Assembly (NCBI RefSeq): GCF_008801695.1 | Contig: NZ_VZPF01000018.1 | Span: 1 to 64,000, forward strand | From: Pantoea stewartii subsp. stewartii | GTDB lineage: Bacteria > Pseudomonadota > Gammaproteobacteria > Enterobacterales > Enterobacteriaceae | Length of the DNA: 64,000 nucleotides | Reading direction: 5' to 3' | Part shown: in pieces, positions 11,103 to 21,289 of the stretch | How the letters are laid out: each line of letters starts with the position of its first letter | How positions within the stretch are numbered: the first letter of the stretch is position 1 | The notes under the pieces: model-generated | The model's database searches: none | The model's input: the letters and a program-made list of their open reading frames with translations, nothing else | Told to the model about the DNA's origin: nothing | Made by a program: the position numbers and the translations under genes

Positions 11103-11134
11103 AAAAAGGCGCAGCCATCTGGCTGCGCCTTTTT
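11103..11134 (+). terminator. ilvC intrinsic terminator
   Basis: A perfect 14-bp stem (AAAAAGGCGCAGCC against its complement) closed by ATCT ends in five Ts, 35 bp after the ilvC stop. The matching A-run makes it work in both directions. Confidence 0.92.
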
Positions 11135-11251
11135 GTTTTAGCATGCGCCTGGCGACACGATAACAGGCGGTAAAAGGCTCCTGTAACCAACATACTGACA
11201 CCCGGCAAGAATAAGGAACACGCCAGCCGTAAGGTTGCCAGCAAAATACTC

Positions 11252-11557
11252 GTGATGATGTTTGAGGGCATAGCATACGGCGACAGAAGCGACAGCCGTG
11301 CGCTGCGGGTCGGCATTCAGTCAGTCCCCGCCTTTTCCCCCAAATGCGCTTCGGGAAGAGTCTGGCTGCGCAATGTGTGTAGATTTATCGCAAACGGCTA
11401 TCTGCTTGATGGTCCACTGCGTCGTGTTTTGCCGGACTGGCACAGTGAAAACACAACACCGATGACGCTCTGGGCCATCACCTTACCCAACCGTCTGCTG
11501 CCGCTAAAAACCCGGGTTTTTATCGACGATTTTATGGCCTGGCTTAAGTCGAAATAG
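11252..11557 (+). pseudogene. 3' remnant of a LysR-family regulator gene
   Basis: The last 60 or so codons read like the end of a LysR effector domain: LRRVLPDW, then PMTLWAITLPNRLLPLKTR, then FIDDFMAWL. No helix-turn-helix domain or normal 5' half is present; the ORF covers about a third of a LysR gene and its first 40 codons show no family likeness. A terminator follows at once. The region 11,140-11,330 may hold an equally degraded membrane-protein end on the other strand. I read it as debris, not a working gene. Confidence 0.5.
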
Positions 11558-11581
11558 CGCGCTTTCGCCGCGGAAACGCAT

Positions 11582-11611
11582 AAAAAAACCCGACCTGAGC
11601 CGGGTTTTTTT
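11582..11611. terminator. Bidirectional terminator between the LysR remnant and yhjE
   Basis: Inverted repeat AAAAAACCCG / CGGGTTTTTT with an 8-base loop. The A and T runs on both sides let it serve both converging genes; it begins 26 bp after the remnant's stop and 18 bp beyond the yhjE stop. Confidence 0.85.
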
Positions 11612-11628
11612 ATGAGCGTGACCTGAGA

Positions 11629-12960
11629 TCACACTTCATACAGCGTTTGATGCCGGGTTTCTTTACAGGCAATCAGGGCGATCAGCGTCAGGAAGGCCAT
11701 AGAGGCCAGGTACAATCCGACGGCATATAAGCCGTAGTGCACATTCAGCCAGGTTGCGATATATGGCGCAACGGAGGCACCCAGAATCGACGACAGGTTG
11801 TATGAGAACGACGCGCCGGTATAGCGCACTTCTGTCGGGAACAGCTCGGGCAGCAGCGCACCCATCGGGCCAAATGTCAGGCCCATGATGCTTAATCCCA
11901 GCAGCAGGAAGGCCATCACCAGCGCCTGAGAGCCGGAACCCAGCATCACAGGGAACAGGAATGAGAAACCGATAATCATCAGCGTAATGGTGATCATGGT
12001 TTTCCGGCGACCAAAGCGGTCAGCCAGCAGGCCCGCGATGGGGACCATCACGCCGAAGCCAATGACCGCCATCATCAACATCCACAGCATGCTGTTACGT
12101 GAGATGCCCAGCCCCGCAGGCGCGGCGGCGGTGCCGTAACTCATTGAGTAAACTGTCATGATGTAAAACAGCGTGTAGGTGGCAAGCATGATGAAGGTGC
12201 CCAGAATGGTCGCCGTCAGATGTTTGCTCAGAAGTGAGGCAATCGGCACGCGCACCTGCTTCTTCTCTTTCTGCACTTTGGCAAAGACCGGACTTTCATG
12301 TAGCGACACGCGCACATACAGGCCAATCAGGACCAGCACGGCAGACAGCACAAAAGGCACGCGCCAGCCCCACTGCATAAACTGCTCGTCGGCCAGCAAC
12401 CAGGAGAGCAGCAGGAAGGTGCCGTTGGCAAAAAAGAATCCAATGGGCGCACCCAACTGCGGGAAGGAACCGTACAGCGCACGCTTTTTGGCTGGTGCAT
12501 TTTCCGTGGCCAGCAGTGCCGCACCGCCCCATTCGCCGCCGAGTCCCAGGCCCTGACCAAAGCGGGCCAGTGCTAACAGCAGCGGGGCCAGAACGCCAAT
12601 GCTCTGATAGCTGGGTAACAAACCGATGACCACGGTAGAGATCCCCATGGTCAGCAGCGAGGCTACCAGGGTGGCTTTACGACCGACACGGTCACCGAAG
12701 TGACCAAACAGCGCTGAGCCGATAGGGCGAGCAACGAACGCAATCGCGAAGGTCGCCAGTGACTGTAGCGTGGCGACAGTGGCATCACCCTGAGGAAAAA
12801 AGATATGCGGAAAGACAATGACCGCGGCGGTGGCATAAATATAGAAATCGAAAAATTCGATGGCGGTGCCAACCAGTGAAGCAATAACGACTTTACTGCG
12901 TGAGTTCACTGGCGTTGGCTCATGTTGTTTATCAAGAGTTTCTGAGATGGAGGCTTGCAT
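11629..12960 (-). CDS. yhjE: MFS transporter of the metabolite:H+ symporter family (YhjE-like)
   Basis: 443 residues and about 12 membrane segments, very close to E. coli YhjE throughout. MFS signatures are GHFGDRVGRKATL in the loop after helix 2 and ADRFGRRKT at the matching place in the second half; EFFDFYIY in helix 1 is typical of the ShiA/ProP branch. The substrate is unknown; relatives carry organic acids or osmolytes with protons. The yhjE-yhjD-yhjC order is kept from E. coli. Confidence 0.85.
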   Translation of the reverse strand: MQASISETLDKQHEPTPVNSRSKVVIASLVGTAIEFFDFYIYATAAVIVFPHIFFPQGDATVATLQSLATFAIAFVARPIGSALFGHFGDRVGRKATLVASLLTMGISTVVIGLLPSYQSIGVLAPLLLALARFGQGLGLGGEWGGAALLATENAPAKKRALYGSFPQLGAPIGFFFANGTFLLLSWLLADEQFMQWGWRVPFVLSAVLVLIGLYVRVSLHESPVFAKVQKEKKQVRVPIASLLSKHLTATILGTFIMLATYTLFYIMTVYSMSYGTAAAPAGLGISRNSMLWMLMMAVIGFGVMVPIAGLLADRFGRRKTMITITLMIIGFSFLFPVMLGSGSQALVMAFLLLGLSIMGLTFGPMGALLPELFPTEVRYTGASFSYNLSSILGASVAPYIATWLNVHYGLYAVGLYLASMAFLTLIALIACKETRHQTLYEV

Positions 12961-13159
12961 AAATGTTTCTTATTTTTAAATACCGTTAAGGAATCTTACG
13001 CACCTGTATAGCGGCATTCAATGGCTGGAAACCGCGTCAGCCGCGGCTTTGTCTGCCTAAAAGTAGAAAATCTTTGCCTGATGTGAAATGTCGGAGAATG
13101 GCAGCGTTAACAGAGATAAACATGGCGAGATACTCTGTGAAAGCGCTGAAGAAAAGTGA

Positions 13160-13205
13160 CCCCCTGGTTATTCATGCTGTAAAGTGGCTGATAAATAACC
13201 GGGGG
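13160..13205 (-). terminator. Probable yhjD terminator
   Basis: An inverted repeat of about 12 bp (CCCCCTGGTTATT against AATAACCGGGGG) with a 21-base loop lies just beyond the yhjD stop. On the minus strand it is followed by TCACTTTTC, a weak T-tract. Confidence 0.5.
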
Positions 13206-13222
13206 TAGGGATTTTTCGCTGG

Positions 13223-14239
13223 TTACTGCTGTTCGTGGCTGGCCATTGCGCCTTTTTCAGGCAGGCGTGGATCGTCTTTGTATTTGGCGGTGGCAATCCA
13301 GGCCGCGCAGAACAATGTCAGGCGGGCAAAGAAATAGAAGAACGCCATCAGCCCCAACACCGAGCCAAAAGCCGCACCCGAGGGCGAGCTGGCGAGTTTC
13401 GGCAGCGTCAACGTCATCACAAACTTAATGACTTCAAACCCGATGGCCGCCAGTAAGGTGCCACGCAGCAGGGCTTTTTTGCGCGGTTTATGGCGAGGCA
13501 GAATCCAGAAAATCCACAGAAACAGCAGATAATTTGCCAGTACAGAGATGGACGTCGCGATGATCGTCAGTGCCGGGCGCAACCATTCAATGCCATCCAG
13601 CCCTAACGCATTAACGATAGTCGCTTGGGCGGAACCGGCGACGGAGGTCAGTGACAAAGTAATCACCAGCGCCAGCATCAGGCCGGTCAGGGACAAGAAG
13701 TCGCGAATATAGCGTTTCCAGATCTTCTCTTTATCGTCGGGTTGACGCTCCCAGACGTCGCGTGACTGCGCGCGAATAGCCTCGCGTAAATTCCCCATCC
13801 AGTTGAGACCGGAATACAACGCCAGCAACAAACCGGTGATGCCCACGGTTGCGCGTTGCTGAATGGCCGTGTTCACGGTGTTTTTTAACGTGGTCGCCAG
13901 CGACGGATCGCTGATGCTGCTGACGATTTTGTTGATGATATCGGTCAGGAGGTCCGGATTCGAGGCCAGCACGAAACCCACGGCAGCAAAAGACACCATT
14001 AAAATGGGGATGAGCGACAGAAACGAAAAATAGGTAATGGCGGCACCAAACTGGCTGCCGAGGCGATCGTTAAACCGATCCAGCGCGCGAATAAAGTGCG
14101 CTACCGCCGGTATCGCCTGGAACCAGGCGGCGAAGCGTGATATGCGCACGATGGAGCGATCGACGGACTTGTTGCCGGTTTTAATATCGATCAGCGGTTT
14201 GGCGTCTTTTACGTTGTCCTGCTCGTCTGTCATAGACAT
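13223..14239 (-). CDS. yhjD: Inner-membrane YihY/BrkB-family protein YhjD
   Basis: 338 residues, matching E. coli YhjD in length and over most of its sequence. It has about six membrane helices after an 80-residue N-terminal part; conserved stretches are GAAITYFSFLSLIPI, SGLNWMGNLREAIRAQSRDVW and GAAFGSVLGLMAFFYFFARL. The family was once misnamed RNase BN. In E. coli, changes in yhjD allow survival without Kdo-lipid A, which suggests a transport role in envelope biogenesis; its function is not settled. Confidence 0.88.
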   Translation of the reverse strand: MSMTDEQDNVKDAKPLIDIKTGNKSVDRSIVRISRFAAWFQAIPAVAHFIRALDRFNDRLGSQFGAAITYFSFLSLIPILMVSFAAVGFVLASNPDLLTDIINKIVSSISDPSLATTLKNTVNTAIQQRATVGITGLLLALYSGLNWMGNLREAIRAQSRDVWERQPDDKEKIWKRYIRDFLSLTGLMLALVITLSLTSVAGSAQATIVNALGLDGIEWLRPALTIIATSISVLANYLLFLWIFWILPRHKPRKKALLRGTLLAAIGFEVIKFVMTLTLPKLASSPSGAAFGSVLGLMAFFYFFARLTLFCAAWIATAKYKDDPRLPEKGAMASHEQQ

Positions 14240-14278
14240 TCACTTTCCTGTTGAACCTTAAAATCACATTATAGCCTG

Positions 14279-15165
14279 TCAGGTGACATACTCCTGGAGC
14301 ACCTGACTTAACCACTCCATAAACACCCGAACCCGACGCGCGACATTCCGGCGATGGGGATAGAGCAAGTGAATGGGCATCGGTTTGGCCGGGAACGCAT
14401 GGAGCACCTCGACCAGTTGACCGCTTTCCAGATATTTTTGGATGCCCACCGTCGGCACCTGAATAATGCCCAGGCCCGCAAGGCAGGCGGCACGGTAGGT
14501 TTCGGTGCTGTTCACCGTCACGACGCCGCCCGTGTGCACATAGTGGCACTGCTTACCATCGAAGTATTCGAAGCCCTGCGCCGCCTGACCTAACGGCTGG
14601 CTGTAATGCACCATTGCATGCTGCGACAGCTCCTCAAGCCGAATCGGCCTGCCAAAACGCGCAAGATAGTCAGGACTGGCACAGTTAATCAAGGTGTGCG
14701 TGCCTATACGGCGGGCGATCAGTCCCGAATCCTTTAGCTCGCCAACGCGAATCACACAGTCAAAACCTTCGCGAATGACGTCAACCTGGCGATCGTTGCT
14801 GCTGAGTTCAATTTCCACGCCAGGATAGTGCTGAAGGAATTCAGGCAGACGCGGAAGAATAAGATCGCTCGCCATTGCCACGGACATGTCGACCCGCAGT
14901 TTGCCACTTAACGTCGCGGGATCGTGCTGAAACAGGCTGTCCATATCGCCAATCATCGCCAGCAAATCAAGACAGCCAGGCCATCCTGAGTAAGCTGCAC
15001 GCGGCGGGTAGTACGATGCAGCAGCCGTGTGCCCATCAGATTCTCCAGCGCCTGAATTTGCCGTGATACGCTGCCTTTTGGTAACCCAAGGCTGTCAGCC
15101 GCCGCCGTAAAACTGCCCATCTCTGCAACTCTGACGAACACCTGCATTGCATGAATTTTATCCAT
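14279..15165 (-). pseudogene. yhjC: yhjC-like LysR regulator, frameshifted
   Basis: The N-terminal part (15,165 to about 14,973) encodes a complete winged helix: MDKIHAMQVFVRVAE, then LGLPKGSVSRQIQALE. It then runs off frame into a stop near 14,953. The effector domain continues in another frame from about 14,968 to 14,279 (GKLRVDMSVAMAS through VFMEWLSQ). Relatives have about six codons (YYQRAK-like) where only five bases, 14,969-14,973, remain, so a loss near 13 bp explains the shift. E. coli yhjC sits next to yhjD in the same way. It would have been divergent from the SDR gene. Confidence 0.82.
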
Positions 15166-15280
15166 ATAGCCTGCCGATTGTTGTTGTAAGTGGAACAGTG
15201 CTGCGCATTCTTAAGCGTTTATAGAACAATTTTTAACGAATATCCTGAATCTGTGTTCAATTTTGCAACAGGAAATCAAC

Positions 15281-16039
15281 ATGAATCGTAAAATCGTCTT
15301 GATTACGGGCGCAAATCGCGGTTTAGGCAAGAATGCAGCGCTAAAACTGGCGGCAAAAGGCCGGGATATCATCCTGACGTACCGCAATCATCAAAACGAA
15401 GCACAGGACGTCGTCAACGCTGTTGAGCGCGCAGGCGGCCGCGCCATAGCGCTACAGCTGGATGTGGGTGATGTTAGCCAGTTCGACCGCTTCATTTCTG
15501 ATGTCAAAAACACCTTACAGCAGCACTGGCAGCGTGAGACATTTGATTATTTAGTGAACAATGCCGGGCATGGTCACTACAAACCTTTTGCCGAGACGAC
15601 GGAAGCGGAATTTGATGCGCTGATGAATGTGCATTTCAAAGGGCCGTACTTCCTGACGCAGAAACTGCTGCCTGTTATCAGCGACGGCGGGCGCATTCTG
15701 AATATCTCCAGTGGATTAACGCGCCTGACCTATCCTGGCTCGGGCACCTATGCGGCGATGAAAGGGGCGATGGAAGTGCTGACCCGTTACCAGGCCAAAG
15801 AGCTGGGGGAACGTCGAATCCGCGTTAATATCCTGGCGCCGGGCGCGATTGAAACGGATTTTGGCGGCGGACGGGTGCGTGACGATAAAGCCGTGAATGA
15901 AAGCATCGCTGCGTTGACCGCTCTGGGGCGGGTCGGATTACCTGATGATATTGGCGACGCCATTTGCGCCATTCTGAGCGAGGAAACCGGCTGGATCACC
16001 GCGCAACGCATCGAAGCATCGGGCGGGCAAGGACTGTAA
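15281..16039 (+). CDS. Short-chain dehydrogenase/reductase
   Basis: 252 residues, classical SDR fold. The NAD(P) motif is TGANRGLGK near residue 8, the structural motif is NNAGHG, and the catalytic Ser-Tyr-Lys is seen in NISSG and YAAMK. The start at 15281 follows CAGGAAAT; the upstream in-frame TTG lacks such a site. The substrate cannot be told. Its divergence from the broken yhjC-like regulator suggests that it was that regulator's target. Confidence 0.85.
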   Translation: MNRKIVLITGANRGLGKNAALKLAAKGRDIILTYRNHQNEAQDVVNAVERAGGRAIALQLDVGDVSQFDRFISDVKNTLQQHWQRETFDYLVNNAGHGHYKPFAETTEAEFDALMNVHFKGPYFLTQKLLPVISDGGRILNISSGLTRLTYPGSGTYAAMKGAMEVLTRYQAKELGERRIRVNILAPGAIETDFGGGRVRDDKAVNESIAALTALGRVGLPDDIGDAICAILSEETGWITAQRIEASGGQGL

Positions 16040-16044
16040 CAGTA

Positions 16045-16063
16045 AGGGCGACCCCGTCGCCCT
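16045..16063. terminator. Hairpin between convergent genes
   Basis: A perfect 8-bp stem AGGGCGAC/GTCGCCCT with a 3-base loop lies between the SDR gene and the convergent chimeric gene. There is no T-tract, so termination may be weak. Confidence 0.4.
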
Positions 16064-16071
16064 GTCGTGTC

Positions 16072-17778
16072 TCAGGGCGTAACGTCAATTGAGCCCTCAA
16101 CGATCGTCACTGTTTTTCCGCCAATCCAGATGGTTTCGCCCTCATAAGCCACGTTCACCCGGCCCTGACGTCTGACCTGCGTGCCCTGACGAACGCGGTA
16201 ATTGTGCGGTTTACCCTGAGCCGCGAAGTAGCGCGCCAGGCAGGCATTTGCGCTGCCGGTAATCGGATCTTCTGTCAGGCTGCCGTGCTCAACCAGTAAT
16301 CCCCGCACTTCATACTGTTCTGCTTCTCCCGAGGGCAGCGGGCCAAAGGGCATTACACCATCCACGCTGGCGTGGGTAATTAACCGCTCAAGATCGTTGA
16401 CGTCGGGTATGACGGTGCGCACCGCCTCGGCACTGACCATCGGGATAAGCAACCAGCGAATGCCCATATCCGCCACGGTGACAGGCTGTGAATGATCCAG
16501 CGCGTCGCTGTTTAATGCTGTGCTGATCAGGGCATCGTGGTAGGGCGTCAGGGTGGCGCTGGGCGCGGCAAAAGCCAGCGTACCATCGGATGCGATTGTC
16601 ACCACCACATTGCCGACGCCGCACTGCTGCACCATCCTGCCTGGTGTGTTGGTTTTCCAGCCCGCCTCAAGCAAGGCATGGGCGGTACCCAGCGTGGGAT
16701 GACCTGCAAACGGTAGCTCGCCCTGTGGGGCCAGCGCCTGCAGTTCCGGCTTAAGCCGCCCCTGTTCATCAAACAGATCGTCAGGCTGATAGCTGCGCAG
16801 CCAGTTCTCCAGAATGTTACAGTGGTCTTCGTTTTCGCGGCAGGCCGCTACGGGCACCTGGTGCGCCCGCCAGAAACCTTCCACTTTTTTGCCGTCTACC
16901 GTTTTCGGCCCGGTCCAGCCTTTAGGGCTGCGCAGGATAATCATCGGCCAGCGGGGAATGGCCTTCATTGGTGAGCCCTGCCGGGCGGCCTGTTGAAAGC
17001 CGGCAATCTCTGAAAAAGCGCGATCCAGCGTGTCGGCCATCAACGGATGCATCTCTTCAGGTTCATGACCGCAGACAAACAGCGGTTCATAGCCGTAACC
17101 GCGAAACAGCTGACGCAGATCGTCGTCACTGGCGCGGCCCAGAATCGTTGGATTCGCAATCTTATAACCATTCAGATGCAGAATGGGCAGCACGGCACCG
17201 TCGCGCTGGGGATTAAGAAACTTAATCCCGTGCCAGCTGGAGGCCAGCGGCCCGGTTTCGGCTTCGCCGTCGCCAATGATGCAGGGCGCGATCAGATCGG
17301 GGTTATCAAAGACAGCGCCAAAGGCATGAGAAAGTGAGTAGCCTAACTCTCCACCTTCATTGATCGAGCCCGGGGTTTCGGGTGCCGCATGACTGGGAAT
17401 ACCGCCCGGAAAGGAAAACTGTTTAAACAGCTTCTGCATGCCGTCGGCATCCTGACGGATATGCGGATAGATTTCGCTATAGCTCCCCTCAAGCCAGGTA
17501 TTCGCAACCATGCCAGGCCCGCCATGGCCGGGACCACAGACATAAATAAGGTTGAGGTCGCGCTGACGAATAATCCGGTTCAGATGGGCATAGATAAAAT
17601 TCAGTCCGGGCGTGGTGCCCCAGTGGCCCAGCAAGCGCGGTTTAATGTGCTCTGGCTTCAATGGTTCGCGTAACAGCGGATTGTCCATTAAATAAATCTG
17701 CCCGACAGACAGATAGTTAGCGGCGCGCCAGTAGCGATCAAGTAACGTGAGTTCGTGTGCCGTGTTCGGTTGAGCCAT
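16072..17778 (-). CDS. Chimera: phosphoketolase N-terminus fused to PhzF-family C-terminus
   Basis: A 568-residue open frame made of two unrelated halves. Residues 1 to about 353 are the N-terminal domain of a xylulose-5-P/fructose-6-P phosphoketolase ([46 protein letters not shown]). From [19 protein letters not shown] (about 355) to the end it is a PhzF-family isomerase-like protein, with [16 protein letters not shown] near the C-terminus. A normal phosphoketolase is about 790 residues, so its central and C-terminal domains, including the catalytic glutamate, are gone. The PhzF part lacks its first 65-75 residues with the family's catalytic Glu. The join (about 16,714-16,728) falls in PQGE. 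A good AGGAG precedes the ATG. Activity of either kind is unlikely. Confidence 0.85.
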   Translation of the reverse strand: MAQPNTAHELTLLDRYWRAANYLSVGQIYLMDNPLLREPLKPEHIKPRLLGHWGTTPGLNFIYAHLNRIIRQRDLNLIYVCGPGHGGPGMVANTWLEGSYSEIYPHIRQDADGMQKLFKQFSFPGGIPSHAAPETPGSINEGGELGYSLSHAFGAVFDNPDLIAPCIIGDGEAETGPLASSWHGIKFLNPQRDGAVLPILHLNGYKIANPTILGRASDDDLRQLFRGYGYEPLFVCGHEPEEMHPLMADTLDRAFSEIAGFQQAARQGSPMKAIPRWPMIILRSPKGWTGPKTVDGKKVEGFWRAHQVPVAACRENEDHCNILENWLRSYQPDDLFDEQGRLKPELQALAPQGELPFAGHPTLGTAHALLEAGWKTNTPGRMVQQCGVGNVVVTIASDGTLAFAAPSATLTPYHDALISTALNSDALDHSQPVTVADMGIRWLLIPMVSAEAVRTVIPDVNDLERLITHASVDGVMPFGPLPSGEAEQYEVRGLLVEHGSLTEDPITGSANACLARYFAAQGKPHNYRVRQGTQVRRQGRVNVAYEGETIWIGGKTVTIVEGSIDVTP

Positions 17779-17855
17779 GCCATTTTCTCCTGCATTACGT
17801 CAGACGATGCACTAACCCTAATAGAGAATGGGGGAGTCAACCAGGCAAGCGGCAA

Positions 17856-17882
17856 ACAAAAAGGCCTCGCAAGCGAGGCCTC
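17856..17882 (-). terminator. mqo terminator
   Basis: A 9-bp stem AGGCCTCGC/GCGAGGCCT with a 2-base loop, followed on the minus strand by TTTTTGTTTG, lies just beyond the mqo stop. It separates mqo from the downstream chimeric gene. Confidence 0.8.
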
Positions 17883-17899
17883 AGACAGGTAGAAGATGG

Positions 17900-19513
17900 T
17901 TATTTACCGACGACGTAGGCAGTTTCACGGCCTTCGTCATTCGCGGCCACCGGCGTTACAGGCGTATACGGCAGTTGCAGGACGCGGCTGGTTTCAGCCA
18001 GCACTTTTTCAGTCAGGGCGACGTCACCGTTAAGTTTGCGGCCCCAGGACGGCACAACGGCACGAATTTTATTTTGCCATTCCGGTGACGCCATCTGCTC
18101 TGGACAGACCTTGTGCAGCAGTTCCAGCATGATCGGTGCCGCTGTTGAGGCGCCCGGCGAAGCACCCAGCAGTGCCGAGATCGAGCCATCTTCCGACGAC
18201 ACCACTTCTGTGCCCAGACGCAATACCGCGCCTTCTTTTTCATCTTTCTTGATGATTTGCACGCGCTGACCTGCGGTCACCAGACGCCAGTCTTCCTGCT
18301 TCGCCTGCGGAACATAGGCGCGCAGCGCGTCCATCCGGTCACGGTCGCTTTGCAGAACCTGATCCATCAGGTACTTCACCAGATCAAAGCTTTTCAGTCC
18401 GACTTTGATCATCGGCATAAGGTTAGTACTGTTCAGCGAGGCAAACATGTCCAGCAGCGAACCCTGCTTCAGGAACTTGGTCGAGAAGGTCGCGAACGGC
18501 CCAAACAGCAGAACCTGTTTGCCGTTCAGAACGCGCGTGTCCACATGCGGCACGGACATTGGCGGCGCACCGACGCTCGCTTTACCATAGACCTTCGCCA
18601 TATGTTGTTTCACAACATCGGGATTTTCGGTCACCAGGAAAGAGCCGCCGACCGGGAAGCCCGCATAGCCATTGGCTTCGGGAACGCCAGCCTTCTGCAG
18701 CAACGGCAACGCCGCACCGCCTGCGCCAATGAAAATCTTACCGGCGGTTAACGTACGACGTGAACCGTCTGTCAGGCTGACAAGGGTAACCTGCCAGCGA
18801 CCATCGTTCAGGCGTGTAATGTCGCGAACTTCCTGGCTCATGCGCAAACGGAAACTGGCTTTTTTCTCCAGTGAGGCAATCAACTGACGCGTCACTTCAC
18901 CGAAATCGACGTCGGTGCCCATATCGGTCCAGGTCGCGGCCACTTTTTGACTGGCGGGACGGCCTTTCATCACCAACGGAATCCACTTCGCAATTTGCTG
19001 TGGATCTTCAGAGTAAGCCATGCCACGGAACAAAGTGCTTTTCTGTAATGCGTTAAAGCGTTTGCGCAGGAAGTTAACGTTGTCATCGCCCCAGACAAAG
19101 CTCATATGCGGTGTGCTGTGGATAAAGCTTTTTGGCGTATGCAGATTGCCTTTCTGGACATGATAGGCCCAGAACTGGCGAGAAATCTGGAAGGCTTCGT
19201 TAATCGCAATGGCTTTCGCGATATCGATACTGCTGTCAGCTCTCTGCGGCGTATAGTTCAGCTCGGCCAGCGCGGCATGGCCTGTACCGGCATTGTTCCA
19301 GCCATTAGAGGACTCTTCCGCCACATGCGGCAGCCTTTCCACCATTTCAATGGACCAGTCTGGCTCAAGATCCTGCAGCCAGGTGCCTAAGGTGGCGCTC
19401 ATGACGCCAGCGCCAATGAGTAGCACATCGACGTCTTTACGCTCCTGCGCCCCGGTGGTGTCCTTTCCGCTAACACTCATTGTGAGCGCAAGATTTACAG
19501 CTGATTTGCACAT
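17900..19513 (-). CDS. mqo: Malate:quinone oxidoreductase
   Basis: 537 residues, similar to E. coli Mqo along its whole length. It oxidises malate to oxaloacetate at the inner membrane with FAD and passes electrons to quinone, bypassing NAD-linked malate dehydrogenase. The FAD motif is [14 protein letters not shown] near residue 30; family marks include [20 protein letters not shown] and [14 protein letters not shown]. The start at 19513 follows GAGGAG with a rather long 10-base spacer; the N-terminus before the FAD motif is variable in the family, so the start could be a few codons downstream. Confidence 0.93.
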   Translation of the reverse strand: MCKSAVNLALTMSVSGKDTTGAQERKDVDVLLIGAGVMSATLGTWLQDLEPDWSIEMVERLPHVAEESSNGWNNAGTGHAALAELNYTPQRADSSIDIAKAIAINEAFQISRQFWAYHVQKGNLHTPKSFIHSTPHMSFVWGDDNVNFLRKRFNALQKSTLFRGMAYSEDPQQIAKWIPLVMKGRPASQKVAATWTDMGTDVDFGEVTRQLIASLEKKASFRLRMSQEVRDITRLNDGRWQVTLVSLTDGSRRTLTAGKIFIGAGGAALPLLQKAGVPEANGYAGFPVGGSFLVTENPDVVKQHMAKVYGKASVGAPPMSVPHVDTRVLNGKQVLLFGPFATFSTKFLKQGSLLDMFASLNSTNLMPMIKVGLKSFDLVKYLMDQVLQSDRDRMDALRAYVPQAKQEDWRLVTAGQRVQIIKKDEKEGAVLRLGTEVVSSEDGSISALLGASPGASTAAPIMLELLHKVCPEQMASPEWQNKIRAVVPSWGRKLNGDVALTEKVLAETSRVLQLPYTPVTPVAANDEGRETAYVVGK

Positions 19514-20129
19514 GAGGCGACATCTCCTCTTCTGTTGACCTGAAGCTCAACAGTGTTGCAGGCGAAATAGTCACGCTTCTGTCGAGCGCGTTGCGCTATT
19601 TCCGGGTTAAGACTCAGGTATAGGTTAAAGCGACGATAACGAGTTAACTGAACGTTATGCTTTGTTGCCCAAATATAACATTCTCGCGTTCGAATTAAAC
19701 ATTTGTTTATTTTTTAAATGCAGAAATGATTCAGCATAAGAAAGAATCATAATGGCAGGCGCGCCATAAGCTTTTTTTGCAGCTAACTCAACGGGTTAAT
19801 TAAAAGTGGATGTTGCGGGATTGCCCCATAATGGTGCGGTATGAAAATGTCACTTATCGAAAGGAATAATCTAACCTAATGAAAAAAAAGGATTATTGAA
19901 ATTTATTCTTTGCGTTGAATTTTTAATCGATAAGGCGGCGAAGGCTATTTTGTAAAACAAATGTTACATTTTTGTGACCTCAGAGCCAGCCAGGTGACTG
20001 ACCGACGGCAAGGAAGCGCGCCGCATCGCTGACGCTTTGCATGATCAAAGGTTCTCCACCGCCAGCCTCTCAGTAATTCAGTCTTTTAAAAAAGAGGGGC
20101 AGCAGGCAGATGTCGCCCTGACGGCGTGA
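19514..20129. other. 616-bp intergenic region upstream of mqo
   Basis: An AT-rich non-coding stretch that must hold the mqo promoter and, at its right end, the 3' region of the small membrane-protein gene. I see no convincing ORF, tRNA or known RNA. A weak GGGC/GCCC stem with a T6 run on the minus strand (about 20,090-20,116) may terminate the right-hand gene. Confidence 0.5.
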
Positions 20130-20372
20130 TTACGCCCGAAACCAGCGGCGCCAGATAAAGCGAATAACAAAAAACTCCAGCGCGCCCAGAAGTAAAAACC
20201 ACAGGCAAAAGACCACGGTATAAAGCTGAATAGGGTCCTGCAGATGGAACATCTGTTGCAGGTGCTGCGCGACGGCCAGGCTAAACGCGGGAGCGGGAAG
20301 CAGAAGGGCAGAGAGAAAGCCCAACAGTAAAATGCCGCCGGGAATGATCAGGGATTCGAAGGGGTTAGTCAT
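20130..20372 (-). CDS. Small inner-membrane protein (DUF1158-like)
   Basis: 80 residues with two clear membrane helices (LIIPGGILLLGFLSALLLP and LYTVVFCLWFLLLGALEFF) and a basic C-terminal tail, RFIWRRWFRA. The start at 20372 follows GGAA and gives a typical small membrane protein; the longer ORF start at 20468 would add a poorly conserved polar extension. The look is that of the enterobacterial DUF1158 family, whose function is unknown; the assignment is from memory of its pattern. It is divergent from mntP. Confidence 0.65.
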   Translation of the reverse strand: MTNPFESLIIPGGILLLGFLSALLLPAPAFSLAVAQHLQQMFHLQDPIQLYTVVFCLWFLLLGALEFFVIRFIWRRWFRA

Positions 20373-20516
20373 GGACAAAAATTCCGTATTTACCAGCCCG
20401 CCATTTTCCGGCATTCCGCGGGAAGGTTCAATGACGGACTGTTCAGGGCAGGAAGTCACGCTGTGCATTGCAAAGAAAAGGCTTAAATGACATTAACTTA
20501 GAGACATTCATAGCGA

Positions 20517-20545
20517 TTGTTATGAGTTATAGCCTTTGCTATACT
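20517..20545 (+). promoter_or_regulatory. mntP promoter
   Basis: TTGTTA and TATACT are separated by exactly 17 bp, about 130 bp before the mntP start. The implied 125-base leader lacks the G-rich start and other marks of a yybP-ykoY Mn2+ riboswitch that I would expect for E. coli mntP. Confidence 0.6.
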
Positions 20546-20676
20546 TAAATCCCTGATTTTATTGTCTTTTTATAACGATTATTGCGTGATAGACTGCGCG
20601 CACTTTTTAATAACCGAGCCATATGTGTGATGAATTCAGCCCGAAATGCTGGCTTTTCATCCCAAGTGAACAAATC

Positions 20677-21249
20677 ATGACCTTTATCGCCACCCTGATT
20701 CTTGCTTTTGGAATGTCGATGGACGCATTTGCAGCTGCGCTGGGCAAGGGTGCGACCTTGCATCGCCCGGGCCTGAAAGAAGCCGTGCGCACCGGTCTGA
20801 TTTTCGGTTGTATCGAAGCCCTGACGCCGCTGATTGGCTGGGCATTGGGTCTTGCTGCCAGCCAGTATGTTGCCGCGTGGGATCACTGGATAGCCTTTTT
20901 CCTGCTGGCTTTCCTGGGTGCCCGAATGATGATGGAAGGCTTCCGTAAAACGGCGTCTGAACCGTGCGAAGCGCCGCAAAGCCATGGTTTTATGGTACTG
21001 GCGGCGACCGCCGTTGCCACCAGCCTGGATGCGCTGGCGGTTGGCGTGGGGCTGGCCTTCCTTCAGGTTAATATCGTCATCACGGCTCTGACAATCGGGG
21101 CCGCCACTACCGTTATGGCTACCACTGGCGTGCTGGTCGGCCGCTTCATTGGGCCTGTGTTAGGTAAATGGGCCGAAGTGCTGGGCGGACTGGTCCTCAT
21201 CGCCATCGGCTCCACCATCCTCACCGAGCATCTCGGACTGTTTCAGTAA
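20677..21249 (+). CDS. mntP: Manganese efflux pump MntP
   Basis: 190 residues, near the 188 of E. coli MntP, with six predicted membrane segments. It exports Mn2+ and guards against manganese excess. The paired motifs [16 protein letters not shown] (helix 1) and [15 protein letters not shown] (helix 4) carry the conserved aspartates of this internally repeated family. The start at 20677 gives [14 protein letters not shown]; the upstream in-frame ATG at 20623 adds an unlike extension. Confidence 0.92.
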   Translation: MTFIATLILAFGMSMDAFAAALGKGATLHRPGLKEAVRTGLIFGCIEALTPLIGWALGLAASQYVAAWDHWIAFFLLAFLGARMMMEGFRKTASEPCEAPQSHGFMVLAATAVATSLDALAVGVGLAFLQVNIVITALTIGAATTVMATTGVLVGRFIGPVLGKWAEVLGGLVLIAIGSTILTEHLGLFQ

Positions 21250-21289
21250 CGCCCGCAAAATCGTATTTTGTGATCTGGTTCAAAATTTA

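Noticed and set aside
20546-20676. Possible yybP-ykoY manganese riboswitch in the mntP leader
   Set aside because: The conserved G-rich 5' block and the paired loops are not found, and the leader is shorter than expected.
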